From Diphasiastrum complanatum (Eukaryota > Streptophyta > Lycopodiopsida > Lycopodiales > Lycopodiaceae): a stretch of 64,000 nucleotides of DNA. The notes below the pieces were generated by a model, which saw only the letters and a program-made list of their open reading frames with translations, made no database searches and had not been told where the DNA came from. Positions 11,109-23,100 of the stretch are shown here, in pieces (positions within the stretch are counted from its first letter, which is position 1; each line of letters opens with the position of its first letter). The stretch spans positions 2,506,406 to 2,570,405 of the forward strand of contig CM055103.1 of assembly GCA_029204225.1 (NCBI GenBank). The letters are read 5' to 3'. The position numbers were made by a program, and so were the translations under genes.

Positions 11109-14100
11109 ATGGCAATGGCCCACTGCCCCGACTTTCTGATGAAGAAATCCTTCCAGGAGGGGGAGTTGGAGACTTCGTGCACTTACTCAAATGAGAAAGT
11201 TGATTCTAGTGATGATTGGGTCTCTCTGTTTTTTAGTCAATCACCTGTTACAGAGATTCAACCTTTGGAATCTGATTTCATGAATTTGGATTCATCTCTT
11301 CTTCAGGAGTTTCTTTTTGAGGAGAATGATGTTTCAAGAAATACCTTTGAAAATTCTTTCAGCAAAGGGTCTCACTATGCTGCTTCACCCATTGTAACTG
11401 CTTGTCATGAACAATCACCTTCGAACTCATTACTGGTACCATTTGAACATGCACATCCCTTTTCTGCAGAAATGCATTTCCCCTCAAGTCAATACCAGTT
11501 ACCAGAAGCAGTGTCTTGTAGTGAACCTGTCTCAGATTCTTATCCTTCTGCAGCATTTGACCACATTTCCCCTCAGAATTCAATACTTTTTTCTACTTCC
11601 CAATCTTCGTCTTCCCTTTTGGGTACCTTTCCTCCAGGGAATGGATCTTCAAAAGTGGAAGCCCCTCCTTTCCTAGGACATTTTGCAGAAATTCCTGTTT
11701 CCTTAAATTCTTTTTCTTCTACTCAAACGAAGACAATAGAAGCATCTGCTCCTAGCTCAGCAGCTTCTCTTAATACTGGTTTGGCACAGTCGAGCATTGA
11801 GTCTACTTCTCATCAAAAGTGTTGGCAAGATGAGGAATTCGATGCAATGATATTTGTTGATCAGACCTTTACGAAGGATGTGTTTGAGCTTGAAGAGGAG
11901 ATTGCCACTTCGACACTCGAGATTAGAGAAGAAAAAAGTGAAAGCATCCATACCTTCGAGCAAAGTACTGATGATTCTATGCCTTCTGGAACTGTGCTGA
12001 GAAATGAACAAGGTGAATATAAATCTAATGCAAGCTATGGGATGGAATCAATGTCTGCCCAAGTTGCAACTGCTGAGACTACTGCCAAAAGGAAGCGCTT
12101 AGGCAAAAGAAAGAGCTCAAACATACCCTTAGAAGATCAACAAAGTGACCACAGTGATACAGGCAAGAAAAGTGACAATGGGGAAATCGAAGAGGACGAA
12201 GAGAAACGACAAGCTCGTTTGATGAGAAACCGTGAAAGTGCTCAGTTGTCAAGGCAGCGAAAAAAAGTGTATGTTGACGAGCTGGAAGAAAAATTGCGGA
12301 CTATGACATCCACTGTAGCCGAACTTAATAATACCATTCGTTTGATCAGTGCAGAGAATGTGAGTCTTCGCAGCCAGCTTGGCTATTTTTATCAAGCACA
12401 CGGCCCATCTGCTAAACCTGGAGTCCTTCCAGCTGGGTTCCCAGTCCTTCCAGTCACTCCTTATACTGGATTCATTGGAGGAAGGCCAATTCTTCCGGGT
12501 GTGCGTGCTCCACCTGTTCCTATTCCCAGGCTTAAGGCGCAAGCTCCTCCAAAGAGCAGCAAAACTTCCAAGACTTCTGCATTAAAAGGTACTCTAGGAG
12601 GACGAAGAAAAAGGCTTGTTGGTGCAGCAGCTATGGGCTTCTGTCTGATCATGATGATATTTGCTCCTCTAAATAGTAACTTTATGGGAAAGGAAAAAGA
12701 GGGAAATACGAGTATTATTCAAAGCACAAGAAATCAGGATATTAGAATCGGTGGAAGGGTGTTGATGAGTTCAAACCAAATTGAAAGTGCTTCAAGCAGC
12801 CCACACTGGGAGTGGGACGCCCTTACAGGAAATATGTTGGGACTAGAAAGAAGAGAAGTGGACACGAGGGATGAGAGTGCAAGTAAAGGTGGAGGCGCAC
12901 ATGCAAATGTGGAAGGATCAGAAAATGGTCGAAAGCCAGTCATGGACTGCTGTACTCTGATAGAAGAATACAGAAATCATTCAGCACCTTATTTTCACAC
13001 GGACATGTTTCGACACAATGTGACTGAGCCACTTGCAGCTTCTCTTTTTGTTCCGAGAAATAATAAGCTTGTTAAAATTGATGGAAGTCTGATTATTCAG
13101 GCAATAATGGCTGGAGATAAAGCAGCACAATCTTCAATGAAAGAAGAGCCACAAAAAGGACACCGTGCAGATATTGAAAAAGTCCAGACAGGGGCTGGGC
13201 AAAATTTACCTGCAGTGACCAATCTAAAGGTGTTGGAGGCAGTTGGTGGGATGGCTTTAGAAAGTTCCGAGGATGAGCGATCCAGGCTAAATAGTGGACT
13301 TGTTATAAAGAATCAGAAAGCCCTAATTTCAAAGCCGGAAGTTCGATATGATGCTACACATTTGCCTGATTCAGACACCTCTGGGTCTATGCAACAATGG
13401 CTTTTAAGCGATTTTGCTGGTATGTGATTCTTCAAAGTCATCTTGCTTGATATAACTATCATGGCTTGTGTTCTCATGTAAACTTCAGGAAAGACACACA
13501 CTAGCATACTGCATGCACATATTTATGGACATCCAGTAGTGGGAAGGATTTGGAAATGTGGGATCAGTGGGTTAAAAGATGGTGACCGCATGAGGTAGTT
13601 AACGACACTGCCACACCGTATCCTTGCCGTCACTGTTATGGTCTAGTGTGGTCTCAAGAAAACGTTTGGCTTGTTCAGTATTCTGAGTATCCACAATGCT
13701 ATGAACTCTAACATTAAGAGCTTTACCTTCTCGAAGGCTATCTTCCGAAAAGGTTTATTAATGTCTTTTAGGTACCAAAAGGTACATAATACCAATGTGA
13801 ATATAGCTCAAGTATGATATCATCCAAGAGAACTATACAAAACTAAAGAAACTAGTCTCAACTAGCTACCAAAAGAGAAAATGTAGAACATGTATATTTG
13901 GCTGCCAAGCAGGTCTCATGCTAGAATATCATGTATAACACTTGGCTCTACTGATGAAAGTCAAGATAGATGTAGCACGTGCAAGTACTGATGATGATGA
14001 AGCTGGGGCTAATGTCGATGTCATGGTGGATAACTGTCTACATGGTCATCTGGCCAGAAGCCTTCAAGGCTTGGTCACTCTACGTCCAGGCGTTTAAGAC

Positions 14101-17100
14101 TATTTTGGAGATGTGCGATGTTGTCTACCTTGTGTGATTCTCATGAGATGGGATGCTAGTCTCGTCCTTTGTTGGTCTAGACCTCCGTCTAAAGAAGGAA
14201 GTATCTCATTAAGAGTACAAATATGTCAGATTTTGTTCTCGTGCAAAACCTGAAAGCGTCTGGTCTCAATATGTAGCTGGTGTGAAGATCCTGAATTAGC
14301 CCAAAATGAAATGGAGGTAGTGTGAAAGTCCACCATCCAAATTATTTAGGGAGGGGAATATCTGTTGCTGCATGAAGGGCCTGGAGGCATTGAAGACCAT
14401 AATCTTGGTCTTCTTGGTATTAACTACTATACCATTATTACTATTATTATTTTTACATTTTTTTGATATAATACTAAAAAAGATCTAATGTATTTTGTAT
14501 AGTGTCTATAATGTGTCTGAAATCTTATAGATGTTAGATTGCTATTGAACACATACATTTCAAAGTTCATTGTTGTTAGAAGAAAGTTGACGCCTGAAAT
14601 TATATTACAAGTCAGCGTTCAAAGAATCAAAAGTGCACAGGGCAATGTTGAATAGACACATTTCAAACTAGATTGCATGCTCCAACTTCCACTTAATATT
14701 GTAATTTATGATTTATTCGTGATCCATCATCCAACCTCCATCACACAATACACTAGGTAAACATTTGTATACAAATTAGAACATTGAAAAGCCAAAACAA
14801 AGAATCGTTGATATCACAATCAAAGAATTGTCCCTTCCCTTTCCTCATAGGCCAGATTCTTCCAGTGGCATGTGCGGTAGTATAGGCATCTAGTGGAGGG
14901 GCTTGTGGGACGAATCCCCTTTAGAAAGCCCTGGAGGAGTTGATGAAGAGAAGATTGATGAGTCTTCTCCCTTTCCTTTCCTCATAAGCCTCCTTCTTCC
15001 AGTGGCATGTGCGGTAGTATAGGCATCTAGTATTGTGTAAGCTGTGAGGGGTCAGTGACTGCTTATGTGGTGTGTGAAGTTTAGCATGGAATTGGACTGT
15101 GGAGTAGCAAGGCCGAAAGCGAGTCCTACTAAATGAAGGAAAACAAGAGCCAAGGCACCAAGATCTAACTATCAAACAATCTTCACAAGACAAATGAGGG
15201 AAGAGGATAAGCGCCCTCAAGGAGAGAGAGAAAGCAGTAATGTAAGTAGAAAATGGAGAGCAATGCTTAGCAAATGTAAAAAATGGTATACAGTATGAGC
15301 ATACAAGTACTCTACCTTGATGTGGCCAAGTGCCTACAAACCCTAAGCTTAACCACTTACTAAATGTAGGGTACCTTCAAAAGTCAACATAGGGCCCCTT
15401 AACAAAATTATAGACCCCTAAGGACCCACGAGTCACTACATAACCAAAATTGGGTCCAACTGAAGTTAAGACAAACTTAGCATGGCCTAAATAACTAAAT
15501 ACCCATGGTTACACAAGTCTCGACCTTTTGGGTCAAAGTAACCTATGGACTAACTTTAGCATAGTCATTTATTTCTAACACCCTCCTTAAATGACAATGC
15601 ATAAAATGAAATTCCTTATGTAACAAAACCACCACGTGGTCTAAAATTTAAAGCTTTGCATAAAGCTTCAAATTTCTCTCTAGGCAACGCCTTAGCTTTT
15701 TACTTGACCAAGAAATTGCAGAATTTCCATAGAAAAAACAATGTCCACTTGTAGAGCGTCTAGTGTCTTGATCTCCACCCCAATCTGAGTCACTAAAACC
15801 AACCAAACATGCATCATCACAAGCAGGAAAAACCAGTCCATGACTTCTTGTTCCTTGAAGATATCGAAAGATCTTCTTCAACACTTTCCAATGTGATGTC
15901 ATCGGGGCATGCATGAATTGACTCATGAGTGAGACACTATAAGAAATGTCCGATCTTGAATTACATAGGTAAATGAGACAGCCAATAGCTTGACAATATA
16001 AAGTAGTATCAAATGGTTTACCATCACCTTGACTACTTAATTTCAGACCTACCTCCATAGGTGTAGCAACCGACTTGCAATCTTCCATTTTGAACCGCTT
16101 CAAAATCTGCCCAATGTAGCGTTCTTGAGAGATGAAAATTCCAGTCCCTTCTTGTACAAATACAAGACCAAGATAAAAGTGCAATAGACCTAAATCTGAG
16201 GTTTCAAAAACTGTACCAAGATCAAGTATTAAGGCATCAATCTACTGCTCATTACTTCTCGTAACAATAATATCATCAACATAAAGCAAAATAATGATAT
16301 TAAAATCTGAAGTATGCTTGACATAAAGAGTAGACTAGGACTATTAGTAAACCCCGATCACAAAAGTAGGCATGTATCTTTTGATACCACATCCTTGGGG
16401 CTTGCTTCAGTCCATAAAGTGCTTTCTTGAGAAGACAAACTTTATCTTCTTGTCCTTCAACCAAAAAACCAGCAGGTTGTTGAAGGTACACTTCCTCATT
16501 GAGATCACCATTAAGAAATGCTGTCTTTATGTCAAGTTGCCGCAAACGCCAACCAAAATGGGCAGCCAAAGAGGTTACTACCCTCACAGTAGTCATCCGA
16601 GCGGTAGGAGCAAATGTCTCCTAATAATCAATCCCCTTTTGTTGAGCATAGCCTTTGGCTTGTAACCCATTTAGAACCAATTGCCTTCTTCCCATGAGGA
16701 AGACCAACAAGAACCCAAATCTGGTTTCTCATGAGTGAATCATACTCATCTTGCATCGCATCCTCCCAACATCTTCCTTCCTTGGCCTCATAAAAAATCA
16801 GGTTCTTCCGCAACATCTCCATGAGATGTAAGAGCAAAATCTGAAAAATCAGCATGGTCCACTGATTTTGTAGAGGCACATGTCTTTCCATGATAAAATG
16901 AGCTTACTGTGCTGTCCCGCAAAGTCGCCAACAACCACCCTGGGACTGTTTTGGGCTGTCCAACGACCATGTCTCTTCTTGCAATTTGCTGTCCAAGATT
17001 TCCGAAATTGCTCTTTGTTGTCCAAGATCTTCCGACACTACTCTTATCTTCCAAAACTGGTTCTTGCTGTCCAACTGTTTCAGCAGGCTGATTTTAAGCA

Positions 17101-20100
17101 ACAATGGGCGGTTCTTGATGAACATTAGGCTCTAAACTTGATATGAGGTGTTCGGCAGTTCGAAACTGGTTGAGTGCTGCTCCTTATCTCCATAAATAGA
17201 TTGTTGCCCCTTATCTGGAAGGCCATCTCCATAAGTGTGCGAATCTTTCGCTCGGCAACACCATTTTGTTGAGGCGTATAAGGAGTTGTCATTTGATGTA
17301 GAATTCCCTTCTCTTGAAGAAATGCACCGAACGTACTCTTGATGTATTCCCCTCCTCGATTGGTGCGTAGGGTCTTCAAAGAATGCCCAAACTGATTTTC
17401 CACCATTGCTAGAAAATCTTTGAAGTGTTGAAAAACTTCCGATTTAGCCTTCATAGGATAGATCCATGTAAAACGGGATAATAGTCACAAAATAGATGCA
17501 CTTTCCAATGGATTCGGTCCTCATTGGACCACAAAGAACCCTTACAGTTCCATCAATTGGAAAAGGTTTTCTTTGAAACTTTCCAAGTATGCTCCCCTCG
17601 CATGCATGCCCTTACGGCAGCTCAATAATAGGAATGTCTTCTACCATATTAAATGTCTTCAACTTCTTCAAACTTGCAAAGTTAAGATGCCCAAACCTTG
17701 CATGCCACAATTCAGCCAACTCCAATGATTGTGATGGTGAGGCAACAAGACATGTAAATTCGTTGCTCATAGGTATTCATCATGAATAAGCCATCATGCA
17801 TTGTTTCTGAAACAATAATCAAGAGAGATCTTTTAGGATCCTTGACAAGACACTTATCTTCTTTAACATAGTTGAAACCGAAAGAAGACTCTTCTTGATT
17901 CCCGGAACATAAAGGATTCTTGATGTACTTTTCTTCACTATTAGGCAAAATGAAGGCTACAATTCCAATTCCATGAATAGGATAAGATGCATTATCCGCA
18001 CATTGTACCTTGTTTCCATTTTGCACTTTCACTAATTTACTGAATGCTTCTTTGCGAAAAGTCATATGACGAGTAGCACCACTATCAATTGCCCATTTAA
18101 TGAGCTGAAAATCAGCAACTTGCAAAACAGAACCTGAATTCCTCATAGATGTAAAAGTACTAGTGGAAGCAATATTAGACACAAAAGCATAGTCTTGGTT
18201 GAAGAGATCATCAATAGCTTCAAGCTCTTGCTCCAGAGTAGCAAGTGAAGCACTAGTATCAATTCCTTTACTCTCCTCTTTCGCAAGCTTCTTCTTACAA
18301 TCCTTGATGAAGTGCCCATATTTCTTGCAATAATGGCACTTCCCTTTCTTCTTTTGAGTGTTGACATTTTGACTTCCAATGGGATTTTCCTCATCCTTGG
18401 AAGGAGGCTTCCCCTTTCCTTTTGACTTGCCTTTGCCCTTGCCTTTCGTGAAGAAAGCTTGATCTTGTTGAGTGTCACCCGCAAAGTTTTGCCTCGTTTG
18501 CTCCTCTTGAAGAAGCAACCGAACAAGTTCATCAACGGAGAGTTGATGTCCCCTAAGAGAGATACTCAAAGATGAAACAAATGGAAGATAAGAGGAAGGT
18601 AATGAGTTGAGAGTAATGGAAACAAATTGCGCATCCTCAATTATCTCATCAATATTGAGAAGCTCCTCACGAAGATCCTTGATCTTCGTCAAGTGATTGG
18701 TCACTAGATCCCCTTCTTGCATCTTCAACGTAGAAAGTTGATTTCGGAGATACACCACTCTTGCTGGATTTTTGACCCTATACATCATATTAAGCGTTTC
18801 CCACGCACTTTTAGATGTCTTACAAGATTTAATATGAGGTAAGATAAATCTTTTCACCGCAATTGCAACCATAGAATGTGCTTGTGCATCCCTTCTATCC
18901 CACTTCTTTTGTTCTTCCGAAGATGTAGAAGATGATGATGATGATGATCCACGAGGTGTAGTAGGTGCCAAAGAAGGAGGCCTTTCCTCATCACCATTGA
19001 CCAAATCCCATAGCCCTTTCACAAGACGTCTTCCAATCTGCAACCAAAGTGCCCAAAAGATAATGGATAGATGGCTGTTTTTTTGCACAAGAAAACCAGC
19101 TTCTTGAAAATTAGGTTAGCTTCGATTGAAGCCTACACCGAAACCCAATTAGGAAGCCAAATAGTGTGATCAACACACATTTCAATAGGGCTGTTGAAAG
19201 CGCCCAACCGCTTGCTGAAAATCTGCAAGTTTCCAGCCACAAATTTGCCCTAACCCAAAATAAGGTTTGCTGAATTTTGGGCGCGCCCTCCTTCAACCTG
19301 AAAAGAGACAAAAAAGCTGATCCAAATTCCACTTGGAAAAATCAGCAAGATGCTGAATTTTCAGATCACAAAGTAGAGTAGCTCCTCTTTTGGTAGGACG
19401 CCAACATACAAGCTTGTTGCAGATCCGGTTGCTCTGATACCATGAAGGAAATCAAGAGCCAAGGCACTAGATTTAATTATCAAACCAGCTCCACAAGACA
19501 AATGAGGGAAGAGGATAAGCGCCCTCAAGGAGAGAGAGAAAGCAATAATGCAAGTAGAAAATGGAGAGCAATGCTTAGCAAATGTGAAAAATGGTTTACA
19601 CTATGAGCATACAAACTCTACCCGGATGTGGCCAAGTGCCAACAAACCCTGAGCTTAACCACTTACGAAATGTAGGGTACCCCCAAAAGTCACGATAGGG
19701 TCCTTTAACAAAATTAGACCCCTAAGGACCCCTAAAATTGGGTCTAACTGAAGTTAAGACAAACTTAACATGGCCTAAATAACTAAATACCCATGGTTAC
19801 ACAAATCTCGACCTTTTGGGTCAAAGTAACCTATGGACTAACTTTAGCATAGTCATTTATTTCTAACACTAAAGTTGTGTGTACTTTGAATTGAAGGTGT
19901 ATGTGGGTTATTTGGTGAGAGTAGGGTGGGGTTTAATGTGAGATAGAGAGAATGCCCAGGTGAAAGGAGAGGAAGGACTGGTTAGATAAGGTGATGGGGC
20001 AAATAGTGAAGTCTAAGACGAGTGAGATGAGAGAGGGTGACCCCATGAGGTAATCCACAATGCCATGGCCGCCATCGTGTGGATGGCATGTATAATCACT

Positions 20101-23100
20101 TGAAAGTGTGACAATTGTTGGCTCTCTAATGAGATAACAAGTAGATTCGTCAACCTTACTTCTTTCGAAGTTTGAGCTTCAAATACATGTCCAATCTCTG
20201 TATATGATATATTGAGAATGATTAGCGCGAAAGCTTTACCATCCTTTAATTTCCATTTGGAGTCAGTTGTGTCATCTTCAAGCCTTTCTTCGATACCTGT
20301 GACAACATCCCACAACTCCTTGGCGATTAGCATGGTCTTCATCTTAAGTTCCACAAATGATAATTTGATCCATCTAGCTAGTCGGCTGTAAAGCCAGCTT
20401 TGCTTTGTGAATCCATATGGAAGTCAGTCTACTGATAGTCTGATCTGTCAGTGACCTAAGATTGAAAGATAATGTCTGATGATATCGGAACGCTATTACT
20501 ATGCAACGCTCTAATTGGAATCAATATAAATGCTCTGAATACCAGAAATTGTAGCTATGATACAATGTTGGAAAAAGCAAAGAAGGCTGACATAACAAAA
20601 ACTGCATTCGATAGATGCAAATATCGGGCTTTGCGCCATTGTCTTAAGAGTCTAAGCATTAGATCTTTGAGTATTACGATTAAGTTGAATTTGTCATATC
20701 ATTCCATACTACAAAGAACTGCAACAGAAGGGAGGCCATGTTCAATGTCAAGAAGTTTCGGACGAAATTAAGAATTTTAGACCTGAAGACATTGTGAAAA
20801 GAGTAGCACAAAAGCAAGTTCTTCCATCGCAATTCTTTTATGTTTCTATCTAATTAAGAATTTTTACATGTTCACCCAAAATCATGGAAGTTTGCAAGAT
20901 TCTATATGGAAGAGACAACCTGCATGACGCTATAGTGTAATAAGACCATATGAAGTTGTGCTTGTAGGAGAAGCATTGATTGTATTCTTGGTTGCTGATG
21001 GTTTCAGTAATTTTTAATGGTTTAAAAGGGAACGACTAAGACTCAATGAGATATTGAAGGAACATCCATATTATCAGCCGGACATCGTCTAGTGCAAGCT
21101 AGCATATGAAACATGTAAAGGCCATAATCCTGCAATGGGAAAGAAATTTGTAGCTTTGCCGATTTTCCTGAGCACAGTTTCAAACTTATATTTAATGACG
21201 TGGCATTCCCACATTCCCAAGTTATCGAAAACGTTCCCGTTCCCATTTTGTTCAAGTTCCCTGGCAACTATGATTGGGTGGTTCTTGAAACTATTGTGCC
21301 CACCTAGTATTTTTTCTCTCTAGTGTGCCTTAGTGCTTTCTTGTATCGGCCTCATAATCTGTAAAATTGGTATTAGATTTTTCTCGTGCTCAACTTGATG
21401 AACATGACTTTGACAAGATATATTTGAAGTTCGAATGTTTCCGATATGTTTGGTTCAAGTGATCGGCGCTGGAGAGGAATAGAACATTATTATGTTACTT
21501 GATGCAACAATCTACTGAATGGAGGCTGTAAACGAAGTAGATTTTGTTGCTAAAATGTTTATTTTTCCATTATTTTGGTTCAGGTGAGGGTTCTGAAGAG
21601 GAATAGAAGGTTATTATGCCATATGTCTACTGAATGGAGGCTATGAACTAAGTAGATCTTTTGCTAATTTGCTTCATTCAATGTCAACATTAGACTGCAT
21701 CTTTGACTATTTTGATGAAAGGTTCCGTGCTCTTACATTTTCAGGAGAAGTAAACCTTGTTGGCTGCAGTATTTAACAAGTACTCATTATAACACACCTG
21801 TAGCCATATTTAACAATTTGTTTGGAGATCAAGCTTGCAACAGAATGCAAGTGTGTTTTCTCATTTTTAACCATCTTTGGACAAGATCTTTCGTAAGTCA
21901 GAGAAATTCAGAACTGCAAGTAAGGCTGAGTCTACAGCTCTTGATCAGGTCACAAGTGCTTGACAAAAGAGCTCAAGGCAACATGTCAGCACAACAATAT
22001 GCAAATAAGTACAATGCCTTGTTGACAATAATTCATGATATGTGACAAATTTTGGATTTGTGTGAACCACAGATACCTGGTTCTGAACCTTTTAGTTAGA
22101 AATGATCCATTTTGTACATAAAAAATGTAAAATTCTATGTTGTAATTTATTGAATTATTTTTTCCCTTAAAAAGAATTCTGTTCCCGATTTTGTTTTTTT
22201 GATTGAGATCATATTTTTTTGCAGCTGAATTCTTTTAGGGTCTTGGACCCCCTAAAACTGATACTCAAAATCTGCACCATTGATGAGCAATGAGTAAAAA
22301 GTGAATGAGATTGAAAGTGAACATTGAATGCTGAGAATTAACAATAGTCATCTATTGATGATGCCTTTTTGACTCTCCAAGTGATTGGCTGATGTGTTCG
22401 CTGTTGAAATTGATGGTTGCATTGCCTGTTATATATTCTTTTTGTACTGCCTGTCAAGTGATGGTTTAATTCCAACTGTGCCTTTCAATAAACTTACCAG
22501 TAGGTTTCAAGCTTGAAAATTCTTAGGACATTTCTAGTTTATCTTATATGATTCAAATTATTAGAGTTCTTGAAGTTCATGACATCCATACTCGGCTTCA
22601 ATTAGTAGTTTTGAAGTGTGAAAATTTCAGAAGTTTACTTCATAGATTTTTATTTACTCCTATTCACCTAAAGATTCATGTGACAGCCATAACACTCGGT
22701 AAACTGTCTTCTTGACAATGTAAGTGAAAAAGTGACTTGCAGTTTTGAAGTGGCTGTATTGTATGGCCAAAATGCCTTTGATGGTCTACGCAGACCTAAA
22801 ATTGTAACAGTAGATTGCAAAACCTAACCCTTAACACGTGACCCGATATTTTCCTAATAGGCCTTTTGTACTGGAAAGCATCTTCGCTGGTGATAATTTG
22901 CTAAAATGAATCTTTTCAACTTTTTGACGAAATGCTGACATAAAATAGACCAGTAAATGGGTCTTATATGTATGTAGACTAGGTACTGTGTAGTATGTAC
23001 TGTGCACTAGACCTGTATCTAGAATGAAGAGAAGGTTTAAATCTGGATTGTCATCACATGAAGTTTTTTCACTATTGTTTGTACTGCAGGGACTATTCTT

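Larger units (their letters stand above)
15134..19868 (-). mobile_element. Complete Ty1/copia retrotransposon with LTRs, PBS and 5-bp target duplication
   Basis: The left LTR is 15134-15580 and the right LTR 19443-19868. Both begin TGAAGGAAA and end TTTCTAACA on the plus strand. CTAAA is duplicated at 15129-15133 and 19869-19873. A primer site for initiator tRNA-Met (TGGTATCAGAGC on the minus strand) lies at 19431-19442, and a pyrimidine run CCCTCCTT at 15581-15588 is the complement of the polypurine tract. Coding order on the minus strand is gag-PR-INT-RT-RH, the copia order. Indels between the LTRs and frame breaks in pol show that it is old and immobile. Confidence 0.95.
13420..23089 (+). 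other. 9.67-kb intron of the bZIP gene
   Basis: Donor GTATGTGATT at 13420, acceptor CTGCAG ending 23089. It contains a complete minus-strand copia element (15134-19868), a copia gag fragment (20013-20354) and about 4.5 kb of other sequence. 13428-15128 holds a roughly 64-bp direct repeat (14831-14894 and about 14967-15032) but no gene. In 20360-23089 I see no recognisable coding sequence; the frames at 20472-20771 and 21818-22045 lack motifs. Confidence 0.88.

Noticed and set aside
11359-12943. Antisense frames opposite bZIP exon 1
   Set aside because: All are shadows of the bZIP coding sequence without start context or motifs.
13313-13507. Stop after DFAGM as the end of the bZIP protein
   Set aside because: The last two codons are the intron donor GTATGTGA; exon 2 at 23090 restores the conserved lumenal block in phase.
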